Positions 21,939 to 32,136 of a DNA stretch of 64,000 nt are shown one piece after another. The stretch spans positions 39,042,887-39,106,886 of the forward strand of contig NC_056034.1 in the NCBI RefSeq assembly GCF_004379255.2, written 5' to 3'. This DNA is from Salvia splendens. Taxonomy: Eukaryota > Streptophyta > Magnoliopsida > Lamiales > Lamiaceae. A model generated the notes under the pieces. It was not told the origin of the DNA. It worked only from the letters and a program-made list of their open reading frames with translations, and searched no databases. Numbering within the stretch: the stretch's first letter is position 1; each line of letters opens with the position of its first letter. The position numbers were made by a program, and so were the translations under genes.

Positions 21939-24068
21939 GTGTTTTGATCCAAAGTCCAACCGGATGTTTGTTACAATGAACTGCAACTTTCTTGAAACTG
22001 AGTACTTCTTTACCCATCTTAGCGGTCAGGGGGAGAGTAATGTTAGGGATAACAATGATATGGACCCGCTAAGTTGGATCTCAATGCCACTGCCAACGCC
22101 AAGCAATCCTGATGCGGATCTAACAGAGAAAACAGTAAGCAATTCCGTTGAGCAAGTCTCTGATGTGGTAGAGTCCATTGTGGAAGGTGACATCGCCTCA
22201 AATATTTCTCCGTTAAGGTTATCCAATGTAAGTACTCCTGTGGATACAGATAATTGTTTGGCTAACACTGTAAGTGCAGAAGAAAATTCAATTGAGGCCA
22301 AAGAAAGGGAAATCGAGGAAGTCGAGGTCGAAGGAGTTGACCCTAACACTGGGAGATACATACTTCCACCAAGGTCAAACAGAGGAGTTCCACCCAAAAT
22401 GTATACACCAGAGAGGATTGACAGGAAAAAGCGATACTCTATTGTGAACCTAGCCAAAGGCCATTTATCAGAGATGGCTCGGGCTTTCAAGAATGCACTA
22501 TATGAGGAAGAAGAAATACCACAGACATGGGAAGAAGCTATGAAATACAAGCATTGGAGGGAAGCAATGAAGAAAGAGATTGATGCACTGATTCGAAACC
22601 ACACATGGGAAAAATGTGCTCTACCAGAAGGGAGGCGACCAGTGGGTTGTCGATGGGTCTTCACTATCAAAAGAAGACCTGATGGCTCGATAGAAAGGTA
22701 CAAGGCACGACTTGTCGCAAAAGGCTATACTCAGAGATATGGAGTTGACTATTCTGAAACCTTCTCTCCAGTGGCTAAGATGAACACTGTTCGGGTGTTG
22801 CTATCTATTGCTGCTAATAAGGACTGACCATTACACCAGTTTGATGTAACGAATGTCTTCCTACATGGAGAGTTGAAGAAGAAAGAAGAAGTTTACATGG
22901 AGGCACCGCCAGGATTTGCAACAGATTTTAAAGCAGGTAAAGGGTGCCGATTGAGGAAGACCTTGTATGGATTGAAGCAATCCCCAAGAGTATGGTTTGG
23001 GAAGTTTGATGGGGCAATGATTAGCTACGAATATACACAGAGCAATTCAGACCATACGCTATTTTTTAAGAAACATGGTGATAAGATCACATGTTTAATC
23101 ATATATGTTGATGACATGATTATTATAGGTGACGACCTAGAAGAGATTGAGGAATTAAAGAAGAATCTTTTTCAAGAATTTGAGATAAAGGACTTAGGGA
23201 ATCTCAAGTACTTTCTTGGGATTGAAGTGCTATGGTCAACCAAAGGGATTTTTCTGCGACAAATGAAGTATATCTTGGACATCCTAGCAGAGACTGGCCT
23301 ACTGGAATGTAAACCAGCAGACACTCCTCTGGCAGTTAATCACGGATTACAAATCAGAGAATGAGCCAAGTTGGCTGACCGTAGTCGATATCAGCGACTA
23401 GTCGGAAAACTCATATATCTCTCGCACACTAGGCCAGATATTGCCTATGCAGTTGGGGTCGTAAGTCAGTTCATGCATAAGTCGCGGACAGATCACATGG
23501 AGGCAGCACTTAGGATTTGTCGGTATTTGAAGGAACTCCAGGGCATGGAGTATTGTTCGCCAAAAATGGGCATCTTGAGATTCATGGTTATACAGATGCT
23601 GACTGGGCAGGAAACCCAAATGATAGAAAGTCTACAGCAGGCTACTTTACCTTTGTTGGAGGTAACTTGGTAACATGGAGAAGCAAGAAACAGAAGGTGG
23701 TGGCTCTTTCGAGTGCTGAAGCAGAATTTCGTGGGATTAAAAGTGGGTTGACCGAGATTTTATGGTTAAGGAGATTGTTGAAAGAAATTAATCTCCCTCC
23801 GAGCAAGTGCCAGTTGTACTGTGATAACAAAGCCAATATAAGCATCTCACAAAATCCAGTACAACATGATCGAACGAAGCATGTGGAGGTTGACAGATAC
23901 TTCATCAAAGAAAACATTGAGAATGGGATTGCTGAACTCCCTTTTGTTCGCTCTGAGGATCAACTTGCCGACATCCTAACTAAAGCAGTCAACTCAAGGA
24001 GCTTTGAAGATGTGCTTTCCAAATTGAGTTTTGGAGATCCCGCCACTCAATTTGAGGGGGAGTGTTGA
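21939..24068 (+). pseudogene. Ty1/copia polyprotein 3' half (end of integrase, RT, RNase H)
   Basis: The frame enters at [20 protein letters not shown], a typical copia region between integrase and reverse transcriptase. It continues through [63 protein letters not shown] and the RT catalytic box YVDDM. RNase H follows ([29 protein letters not shown]), with KHVEVDRYFIKENIENG near the end. It is disabled by a TGA at 22825-22827, where family members have W (D-stop-PLHQFDV), a TGA at 23362-23364, and a frameshift at about 23520-23570. The 5' part, including gag and protease, is missing. Confidence 0.9.
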
Positions 24069-24306
24069 GAAAAGGAAGCATCAATAAACATTAAAGGAGA
24101 ATAGAGTTCCAAGAAGCATTGAAGATGTGCATGCCTTGTTCCAATAATAGTGTAGTTCCATGAATATACATTTACTGTAGGATCTCAAAGGTCACCAACA
24201 TCCCTATAAATATATGGGTGTTGAGTACCATTTCATCATTCAATCAAATACAATAATCTTCTCCCATTGCTTCCTTCTCTAAATATGTTGCCTATACCAT
24301 TTAACA
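24063..24306 (+). repeat. 3' LTR of the truncated copia element
   Basis: A polypurine tract (TTTGAGGGGGAG) immediately precedes TGTTGAGAAAAGG at 24063. Sequence ending TTAACA at 24306 gives near-inverted ends TGTTGA/TTAACA. The LTR is about 244 bp, and the polyprotein stop overlaps its first bases. No 5' LTR partner lies in the window. Confidence 0.7.
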
Positions 24307-24324
24307 CAGTTTTAGTTGCCTTGT

Positions 24325-25141
24325 TGTTGGTTTTCTGGATTACAAGAGATAAACCAGGCGTAATACAACCCAAAAAAAGAATACAAAAGAAATAACTGAA
24401 ACGGAATTACAATGGAAAATAAAAACAATAAACCGTAAAAGTGGAAATAAGCCGAGTCGAAGAGACCTCTTTCCGCAAGACGAGATACACCCCGGTAGTG
24501 ATCTCGGATTGGCGTGTCGTCCCCAAAGATAAAACGGCTTACGTCTCTAATGAAGCAGCACCGCTATCAGCAGAGCTCCGGCGAACTGGATGGAGGTGAG
24601 GGCAAAGTTTCGACACAAAGACAATGCAGAAGAGGGAGAGAATGCATCACTATTTATAGGCCATGTGGAGGATATGGAATTAAATTCTCCATTAAGGCTA
24701 TTTTGTAACGGTCGGTGGTTACAAACGTAACAGTCAGCGATTACAAATGTTGCTGACTTTACAAACGTCAATCATGGAGCATGAACCTGGACGGATGTAC
24801 CTAGACACCTCTCACGTAGTTGTTCATTCCAGAAATGTATCTGGACGATCCGATCAATGTGCATGCATTCTTCGAAGCTTTCTCCGTATGCTCATTTGCC
24901 ACATTGTTTTATCTACGTGCCCAAAATGAGATTAATTAATTTCATATCTCCATATATCGTGACATATTTTAATAGTATATTATTTCTCACTCACCGGGAA
25001 TCGGTTTAGAGAAAGTGAATATATCACAATCATCTACTCGGAGCGTAGATCGATTATAAATAATTTAATTATTTCAAAATTAAATAATCTGTCACTTGTA
25101 CGACCCGGTCCAATTGCGTTGATCGAACTACGATTCCAACA
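24325..25141 (-). mobile_element. Candidate solo LTR (817 bp)
   Basis: Ends are TGTTGG and CCAACA, perfect inverted termini of the TG...CA LTR type. They are flanked by a 5-bp duplication CTTGT at 24320-24324 and 25142-25146. No gag or pol sequence lies between, as expected after recombination between two LTRs of one retrotransposon. Orientation is assigned to minus because that strand starts TGTTGGAATCGTAG, a common LTR start; this is tentative. Confidence 0.7.
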
Positions 25142-25558
25142 CTTGTTTGGGGCGGGGTGTGTTCTTCTCGTTGTTGTCCTAGACTTTCGGCTATGAAAAC
25201 GTTTTGTTTTGCCCTCCTCTATGTAGTAAATCTAGTGTGTTATATATCTTTCCTATTTATGTGGTGTTTGGTGTACATGAACCCATACTCACCAACTTTC
25301 GGTTTGAGCATTTTTTACTCTCTTTGTCTCGTATTAATCGCATTTTTCTATTTCGCCTTGCCCAAACTACTTACACTATTTATGTTTTAAGTAAGAATTA
25401 TAATATTTAATTAATATACTACTAAGTATTCCATTATTAAGTTATCTCTCCTTACACTTGAGAATACACTAAAAAATCAATCTCAAATTAACAATCTAAA
25501 ATGAAAAGTAGCGAGTAATATGAGACGACGGTGAGTATTATATAAAAAAAATCATTTA

Positions 25559-25956
25559 GAATATCTCCAACAAGGAAAGGTAAATGAAAGAGGTATATTA
25601 TCTATTTACCTTTCCATAAAGTGAAATATACTCTTCCAAAAAATAACACAATCCAAAGGAAAAAGTATATAGAAAGGTAAATTATTTTTTTAAAAATAAA
25701 ATAATAGTACAAAATGCATTAAAAAACATAAAGTGTAATACATTCTCAAATATCTTCCCCATTGGAGAATAGTTTTCATGAAAAGAAGGCAAATATGGTA
25801 GTTATAAGATTTTACCTCTCCATTTTCAAAATGGGAAAATGTATAATAACTTCTCAAATATCTCTCCCCTTGGAGAATGAATTTTCATAGAAAAAAGGTA
25901 ATCATGGTAGTTATATAACTTTATCTCTCCATTTGCCTCTTCCCTTGGAGATGCTC
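25559..25956. mobile_element. Harbinger-like MITE (398 bp)
   Basis: TTA TSDs lie at 25556-25558 and 25957-25959. The ends are GAATATCTCCAACAAGG and, inverted, GAGCATCTCCAAGGGAAG. The interior holds diverged repeats of CTTGGAGAAT...TTTTCAT...GGTAGTTATA. Non-coding. Confidence 0.75.
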
Positions 25957-26038
25957 TTATGTATTCAAATTCATTTGACACTTTCCATAACAAAAAGTTA
26001 ATAGGATTCATGGTTTATCGGCATGTAACTTAGACTAA

Positions 26039-26190
26039 GGCTCCGTTTGGTACACAGAATTAGAGGTATGGCATTTGAGCCTTCAATTCCAAATCTAGTG
26101 TTCAGTATCATAAAAAATCTTGTATTTGGAATTGAATTACAATTCCAACTCCTCCAATTCCACAAATTGAATTTCATATAAAAAGTAGTG
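26039..26190. mobile_element. Tourist-like MITE end fragment
   Basis: GGCTCCGTTTGGTACACAG follows TAA at 26036-26038, matching the GGC...GTTTGGT terminus of PIF/Harbinger Tourist-type elements. The interior AATTCCA/TGGAATT pairing supports this. The opposite end is lost in the adjoining simple repeat. Confidence 0.45.
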
Positions 26191-26212
26191 GAATTTCAAT
26201 TATCTATCAAAT

Positions 26213-26460
26213 TACACACACACTGCAGACATTGTTACACACACTGAACATATTCACACACAATGCACACATTCTTACACAGTGCACATATTTACACAAA
26301 GCCATTCTTACACACACTGCACACATTCACACACAGACACACACACTGCACACATTCACACACACTGCACACATTCACACACACACACTGCACACATTCA
26401 CTTACACACATTCACACACTTACACACATTATTACACACACTGCGCACACATAGAGCACA
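26213..26460. repeat. CA-rich degenerate simple repeat
   Basis: Degenerate ACACACTGCACACATTCACAC-type units run for about 250 bp. Open frames rich in THTLHTF and HSHTH in all three plus-strand frames are artefacts of this repeat. Confidence 0.9.
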
Positions 26461-26478
26461 ACAAAATGATAAAATATA

Positions 26479-26732
26479 CTAATCCCTTTGTCTCACTTTA
26501 GGAGTCCCGGTTTACCATTTTTTGGTTCACATTTTAGGAGTCCCGATTAGAATATTCCATAAATAGTAATAGACCCCACATTCCACTAATTTTTTTCCAC
26601 TCACAATTTATTTTAAAATTAATATATAAAAGTAGGATCCACATTCTACTATCATTTTTCACAAACTTTCCTTTATATTTTTTAAAACCCGTGTCAAACT
26701 CAAACAGGACTCCTAAAGTGAGACGAAAGGAG
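26479..26732. mobile_element. Stowaway-like MITE
   Basis: TA flanks. The ends are CTAATCCCTTTGTCTCACTT and, inverted, CTCCTTTCGTCTCACTTTAG, then GAGTCC in both. 254 bp, non-coding. Confidence 0.8.
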
Positions 26733-26828
26733 TATAAATTACAAATATAATTATAATAATTGTATTTTTACAAAATAAGTATATCTTAATAATGAAAATT
26801 ACAAAATATATATATATATATATATATA

Positions 26829-27143
26829 GGGGAGCGTTATTCTCCTATTCATCCCTTAGATCCTTTATTCTTCTTAATATGGGCCGCTAGATCTCATTCA
26901 TCAACGGTCCAGATGATCTGCATTATTACACTATAATAGTGCATTATTAGTCGGTGTGCATTATTCAACTGAAAATCTGCATTACTACACTATAATGGTG
27001 CATTATTAGTCGGTGTGCATTATTCAACTGAAAATCTGCATTATTAAATGACACGTGGCACCAATCTAACCGTCGGATGACAAAATCGTGGGGCTGAGAT
27101 TAAAAAGAACAAAGAACAAAAGATACAAAAAGGAAATGAATAC
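26829..27143 (+). mobile_element. (TA)n-flanked element with ATAATGCA minisatellite, copy 2
   Basis: It begins GGGGAGCGTTATTCTCCTAT directly after a TA tract (26808-26828) and ends GGAAATGAATACA directly before another (27145-27169). The order of landmarks matches 5619-5969 read on the opposite strand: GGGCCGCTAGATCTCATTC, ACGGTCCAGATGATC, repeated GTGCATTATTAGTCGGTG blocks, ACACGTGGCACCAATC, AAATCGTGGGGCTGAG. It carries one fewer repeat unit than copy 1. No coding capacity. Confidence 0.8.
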
Positions 27144-27175
<32 letters not shown>

Positions 27176-27716
27176 GATCTCATTTCCGTATAAATAATTA
27201 TAATTAGAAACCCTAATTTGTTTATTGGAGCATCCTTAAAGTCATATTATGATGAACAAAATAATATGCTCTATCTCTTTTCAACATCCCACAAATCTAA
27301 CTGGTTATAATTCAACCTTGATTGATTTATTTAGTACAATGAATTTAATTTAATTTAATTTAATTATGATATATATAATTTGATAATTACATATTAAAGG
27401 ATTGTTATAGAAATAATTGTATAATGAATTGCCTATAAAAGTCAGTCATAGAAAATTGGTATAAAAAGCCTTTTAAGCCAGTCCACTTAGTCGATTAAAT
27501 GGTCTAATCCAATTAGACTCACATCTCAAATAAAAATGGCCCAGTCCAATTCGTTGCACTTTAAAAATTAATATGGCCCATGTTCGGCCCATTAAAATAT
27601 TTTCACTTCAATTTTACTCTCACACTAAACAATACAGACGTCGCCTCTTCTCTCTCCGGTTACCGCCGTCGACGGCAGTAACATGCCCACAGCAAACCGA
27701 CGTTTCGTAGCTGTTG

Positions 27717-30035
27717 ATGAAGAATATAATTTTAATCCCTCAACTTCAAATCCTTCAGAAACAATTCATACACCGCCCAATATGTTTCAAGATGTTCTCC
27801 TTACATTCATATTACCACGGTCACCACGTGCTTGATGAAATGCCACAACGACCAAATGTCCCTGTTTACCGGTTCATGCTCAATCTCATGAACCAAAACC
27901 GCAGGTGCGAAGCACTTTATGTTTTCAAGAATCATCTACGGACGGATATTTCGGGAGTTAATGAAGTTGTGCTAGCGCTTGCTTCAAAGGCTTGTGTTGG
28001 GCACCCAAGAATTGGACGTCAGACCCATGGTTTTGCTGTGGTTTCTGGTTTTATTGCCAGTGTTTCTGTCTGTAATTCTTTGATGAACATGTACTGCAAG
28101 TCGTCGAATTTAAGGACGGCTTTGTGTATTTTTGTGAATTTGAAGAACCCTGATAGTGTTTCTTACAATACAGTGCTATCAGGGTTTGAAGACAATAAAA
28201 GCGCACTCCTTTTTGCTCGCGGGATGCATTCGTCTGGGATTGCTTTTGATTCGAGAACTTTTACTAGTGCTCTTGCCCATTGTGCAGCAGATGGCGAGGA
28301 ATTTGATGTCGGGTTTCAGTTTCATTGTCTTGTCTCTAAGTTAGGTTTGGATGTAGAGAATTTTACTGGGAATGCGTTAATTACATTGTATTCGAAATGT
28401 GGAAAAGTTGAGGATGCTAAAAGAGTGTTCAATGAGATGCCCCACAAAGATTTGGTTTCATGGAACGCTATTCTCTCCGGCTATGCTCAGGAGGGCAGTA
28501 ATGGATTGAGATGCATTAAGGGATTTGTTGAAATGGTGATGGAAGGGTTTAAGCTTGATCATGTCTCATTTACTAGTGTGGTTGCAGCTTGTGGTCACGA
28601 GAGGACCCTCGAGTTTGGTAAGCAGGTGCATGCTTTGTCAATGAAAAGAGGATATGGGGATCATGTCAAGGTTTGTAATGTTCTCATGTCTATGTATTCG
28701 AAATGCGAAGCTGTTGGAGATGCAGTAGCTGTCTTTGAGAATATTGTTGACCGTAATGTAGTGTCTTGGACAACAATGATCTCTATTGATGATCAGTATG
28801 CTATGAATTTGTTTAAGGAGATGATACAAGATGAAGTATGGCCGAATGATGTTACATTCATTGGATTGATTCATGCAATAACAAAACACAATATGATGCG
28901 AGAAGGCCTAATGGTGCATGCCTTCTGTATGAAGTCGAACTTCCTTTCAGAAACTAGTGTGGCAAATAGTTTCATTACCATGTATGGCAAGTTTCAGATG
29001 ATTGAAGACTGTATTAAGGTGTTTGAGCTGATTGATGACAGAGAAATCATATCGTGGAATGCTCTTATTTCTGCTTATTCTCTGAATGGCATGTATCAGA
29101 AAGCTTTGCAAGTATTCTCATCAGCTTCCAAAGAATTAACACCCAACCCTTATACATTTGGTGCTGTCTTACATGCAATAGCTTCATCTGAATCGATTTC
29201 TCTTAGGCAAGGCCAACGATGCCATGGATTCTTGAAGAAACTCGCATTGGATAGTGATCCAATTGTCTCTGGTGCACTTCTTGACATGTATGCAAAACGG
29301 GGGAGCATTTTTGAATCCGAGAAGATATTTTCTGAGTTGACAGAGAAAAACCAAGTTGCTTGGACAGCCATAATCTCTGCATACTCAAGGCATGGGGACT
29401 ATGAAAAAGTGATGAAGTATTTTAAGGAAATGGAGATGGAAGGCGTAAAGCCTGACTCCATTACATTTCTTTCCATTTTGACAGCATGTAGTCGCAATGG
29501 GATGGTTGATGTAGGACGTGAAGTTTTCGATTCTATGATTAGTGATCATTCTGTGGAACCATTAGCCGAGCATTATTCTTGTATTGTGGATATGTTGGGT
29601 CGGGCAGGGAAGCTGAAGGAAGCTGAAGATCTTCTGAGCCAGATCCCTGGAGGACCTGGAGTATCTGTCCTACAAAGCCTACTTGGGGCTTGTAGAATTT
29701 ATGGAGATGTAGAGATGGCAACTAGAGTTGCTGATACTTTGATTGAAATGGAGCCTGATGAATCGGGTTCTTACGTTCTGATGTCTAACTTGTTTGCTGA
29801 GAAGGGGAAGTGGGAAAAGGTTGCAAAAATTAGGACAATGATGAGACGGAGAAAAGTGATCAAAGAAGTAGGATATAGTTGGGCAGATGTCGGAAAAATT
29901 GAGAGCTCACTAGGTTTGCATGGATTTTCATCTGGAGACAAGTCACATCGTCGGTCGAAAGAAATCTATGAAATGGCTGACTTGTTAGGATCAGATATGA
30001 AACGAAGAGCAAGATGCTATGAGATTTGCATATAA
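27717..30035 (+). CDS. PLS-class pentatricopeptide repeat protein with E-type C-terminus
   Basis: This intronless frame of 772 aa starts at the ATG at 27717. Plant PPR proteins of the PLS class are organellar RNA-binding factors, mostly acting in C-to-U editing or processing. PPR motifs repeat through most of the protein, for example FTGNALITLYSKCGKVEDAK, VFNEMPHKDLVSWNAILSGY and EHYSCIVDMLGRAGKLKEAE. The tail has YVLMSNLFAEKGKWEKVAKI, then KEVGYSWADVGKIES and FSSGDKSHRRSKEIYEM, an E/E+-like extension. The terminal DYW deaminase domain is absent, so any editing activity would need a partner. The N-terminus is basic and could be a mitochondrial presequence. It resembles the At4g32430 type, but that assignment is from memory and tentative. 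No internal stop is seen. Confidence 0.95.
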   Translation: MKNIILIPQLQILQKQFIHRPICFKMFSLHSYYHGHHVLDEMPQRPNVPVYRFMLNLMNQNRRCEALYVFKNHLRTDISGVNEVVLALASKACVGHPRIGRQTHGFAVVSGFIASVSVCNSLMNMYCKSSNLRTALCIFVNLKNPDSVSYNTVLSGFEDNKSALLFARGMHSSGIAFDSRTFTSALAHCAADGEEFDVGFQFHCLVSKLGLDVENFTGNALITLYSKCGKVEDAKRVFNEMPHKDLVSWNAILSGYAQEGSNGLRCIKGFVEMVMEGFKLDHVSFTSVVAACGHERTLEFGKQVHALSMKRGYGDHVKVCNVLMSMYSKCEAVGDAVAVFENIVDRNVVSWTTMISIDDQYAMNLFKEMIQDEVWPNDVTFIGLIHAITKHNMMREGLMVHAFCMKSNFLSETSVANSFITMYGKFQMIEDCIKVFELIDDREIISWNALISAYSLNGMYQKALQVFSSASKELTPNPYTFGAVLHAIASSESISLRQGQRCHGFLKKLALDSDPIVSGALLDMYAKRGSIFESEKIFSELTEKNQVAWTAIISAYSRHGDYEKVMKYFKEMEMEGVKPDSITFLSILTACSRNGMVDVGREVFDSMISDHSVEPLAEHYSCIVDMLGRAGKLKEAEDLLSQIPGGPGVSVLQSLLGACRIYGDVEMATRVADTLIEMEPDESGSYVLMSNLFAEKGKWEKVAKIRTMMRRRKVIKEVGYSWADVGKIESSLGLHGFSSGDKSHRRSKEIYEMADLLGSDMKRRARCYEICI

Positions 30036-31088
30036 TAGATGTGTACTGGTTATTCATACTAAGAATGCTAGAGGGATGGTTGACTTTTGCAGCATAAAAT
30101 CAATCGTTGATCCTCCCGGATGTTCATTATTAGCAGATGACTCAAGGAATATGAAATGTTGATCCTCCCTGATGTTCATTATTATTCATCACACATCAGA
30201 AAGCATTTTTCTGATGAAGTGCGAGCATGGTTTTAAGCAAGACAGTCGCTTACTCGTCTGGTTTCCTGCAATAACTTATTGATTGAATGTGACGGATTTT
30301 GGTGACAGCGGAGGTGTTCATATTTATGCAGGGACTTGCTACAAGTACATGCAAACATATTTTTCACAAGTTATGCTAACATATCAGTATCAGCTTTTTG
30401 TGGTGTAAAGAGTAACTATGCACTATGTTGTTCCGATTCACTGATCATGAATATAGAGTTGGGAGTTTGATATTCTCTGGATATGTCTCCGTTGCTGCTA
30501 TATTTGCTGCCCTACATAGTAGAAAAGTAGTTTTGGGGAAAGTTGTGTGCTTTTAAAGAAGAGCTTTTGGTAGGATTAGTGCATAATTATGAAACTTTAG
30601 AAAGTTATGTGCCTCTGATGGATGATAATAGGATGTTTCGAACACTGTTGTGAATCTTGTGATCAATGCTCTCCTCCACCACCAAATAGAATAGCAATGA
30701 AAGAAATTATGAACATGATGTAAATTTTACACGGTTATTAAATTCAAATATATTTGTGGAGGATGTTTGCGTGATGAATTAGCAATTCCCAATCCATTGA
30801 AGCTAATGTCTGCTGAATAAACATGGTTGAAAAATGAATACCGAAAGAACACACTCTCATAATATCTTTGGATGTACAAAAGTTTAGAAGAATGTGACTC
30901 GAACAATCTTATTTTTGGATTCTTCTCTCTTATGTGTGTGTTCTGAATGTGTGATTTATAGAAAATGATTCGGATAGTTAGAGTTAACAACTAGCATTAT
31001 AAAACTATTTACTGCTTGATATAACATTTTACTTAACAATTAGCACAAAAAACTATTTAATGCTTGATATAATTAGTACATTTTCTAT
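30036..31088. other. Intergenic DNA downstream of the PPR gene
   Basis: It contains the PPR 3' UTR and AT-rich sequence. GATCCTCCCGGATGTTCATT and GATCCTCCCTGATGTTCATT recur at about 30109 and 30162, a short direct repeat. No gene or bounded element seen. Confidence 0.45.
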
Positions 31089-31097
31089 TTTTTAATT

Positions 31098-32136
31098 GGG
31101 TAAACTGCTTCTAAAATCGTGAACTTTCACAATAGTTTGGTATTTCCCGTAAACTTTAAAAGTTGCGTAAAAAATCATGAACTTTGTCGGGTTGTGCAAA
31201 TTTCCCAAACGACCCGACCCGGTAGTTTTCCGGCATAAACTTATCTTATGTGGCAGCCGGAAGAGTGACTAGGCAGCCAGAACACAAAACTACGTCGTTT
31301 TGTGTTTGGCGAATAAAAAAATTTTAAAAAAAATCGCTGCATCCCTTAAATTAAATAAATCTCCCTTAATTATGTCTAAAATTTGCAAACGTAAAACGAC
31401 GGGGAGAGAGAACCCATCTCAGGCGGATGCCAATTCAGCTCAGGGGAGAAAATCATCGCTTGGAGATCATCACCATTCTCCATGATAAGCGTCGGCTGTT
31501 TCGTGAGCCACTGTGGGTGGAATTCGAAGCTGGAGAGCGTGGCGGCGGGGGTACCGGTGGTGGCGATGGCGCATACGATGGATCAGGTGACGAATGCGAA
31601 GCTGGTGGAGGATTCGTGGAGGTGTAGAGTGAGGGCTGTGAGGGGGAGATTGTGGAGGCAGATGAGATTGTGCGGTGCTTAGAGATGGTGATGGACAGTG
31701 GAGATGAGAGTAGGGAGATGAGGAAAAACGCTAAGAAATGGAGGGATTTGGCAAGGGAGGCTGTTGACGACGTTGGAAGCTCTCAAGTTAATCTTAAGAT
31801 GTTCGCTGAGCAGAAGAAATTTGATGTTTAATTTCTAATGTTTGGTTAGGGTAGGGTCTGGGGTTTTTTTATGGTACGTGATGATTTAAAAAATTTTAAA
31901 TTTAAATCCATGTAATTGCACATATCAACTTCCACAACATCACCCACGTCAGACACACACGTCAACACTCTACTTAGCCGTAAAACCCGACTCGGGAAAT
32001 CGGCACACGGGAGCAAAGTTCATGTTTCTTGATGCAACTTTTAAAGTTTATGGGAGGAAAAAAAAAAAAAACTTTTAAAGTTTATGGGAAATACCAAACT
32101 ATTGTGAAAGTTCACGATTTTAGAAGCAGTTTACCA
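31098..32136. mobile_element. Mutator-like (Pack-MULE type) element carrying a UGT gene fragment
   Basis: Long inverted ends are about 80 bp. The left end GGGTAAACTGCTTCTAAAAT continues CGTGAACTTTCACAATAG and TTTGGTATTTCCCGTAAAC. The right end reads the same sequence inverted with only a few changes and one internal insertion of about 35 bp that duplicates part of the repeat. A 9-bp direct repeat, TTTTTAATT, lies at 31089-31097 and 32137-32145; 9 bp is the Mutator TSD length, although the sequence is low complexity. No transposase is present. The interior holds a degraded UDP-glycosyltransferase C-terminus. Confidence 0.8.
31440..31831 (+). pseudogene. UDP-glycosyltransferase C-terminal fragment (PSPG box), frame-shifted
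   Basis: From 31485 the frame gives [13 protein letters not shown], then GVPVVAM and [11 protein letters not shown]. These are the core of the PSPG sugar-donor-binding box of plant family-1 glycosyltransferases, which transfer sugar from UDP-sugars to small acceptors. A frame change near 31620-31640 is needed to continue into [36 protein letters not shown] and SSQVNLKMFAEQKKFDV with a stop at 31829-31831, the normal family C-terminus. Upstream sequence at 31440-31484 is a degraded remnant of the preceding residues. Only about 130 residues of a usual 450-480 remain, so it is not functional. The UGT75-like flavour is an impression. Confidence 0.85.

Noticed and set aside
22026..22703. 225-codon minus-strand frame
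   Set aside because: Antisense shadow of the copia polyprotein.
26213..26460. Histidine/threonine-rich open frames
   Set aside because: All three frames are open because of the CA-rich simple repeat.
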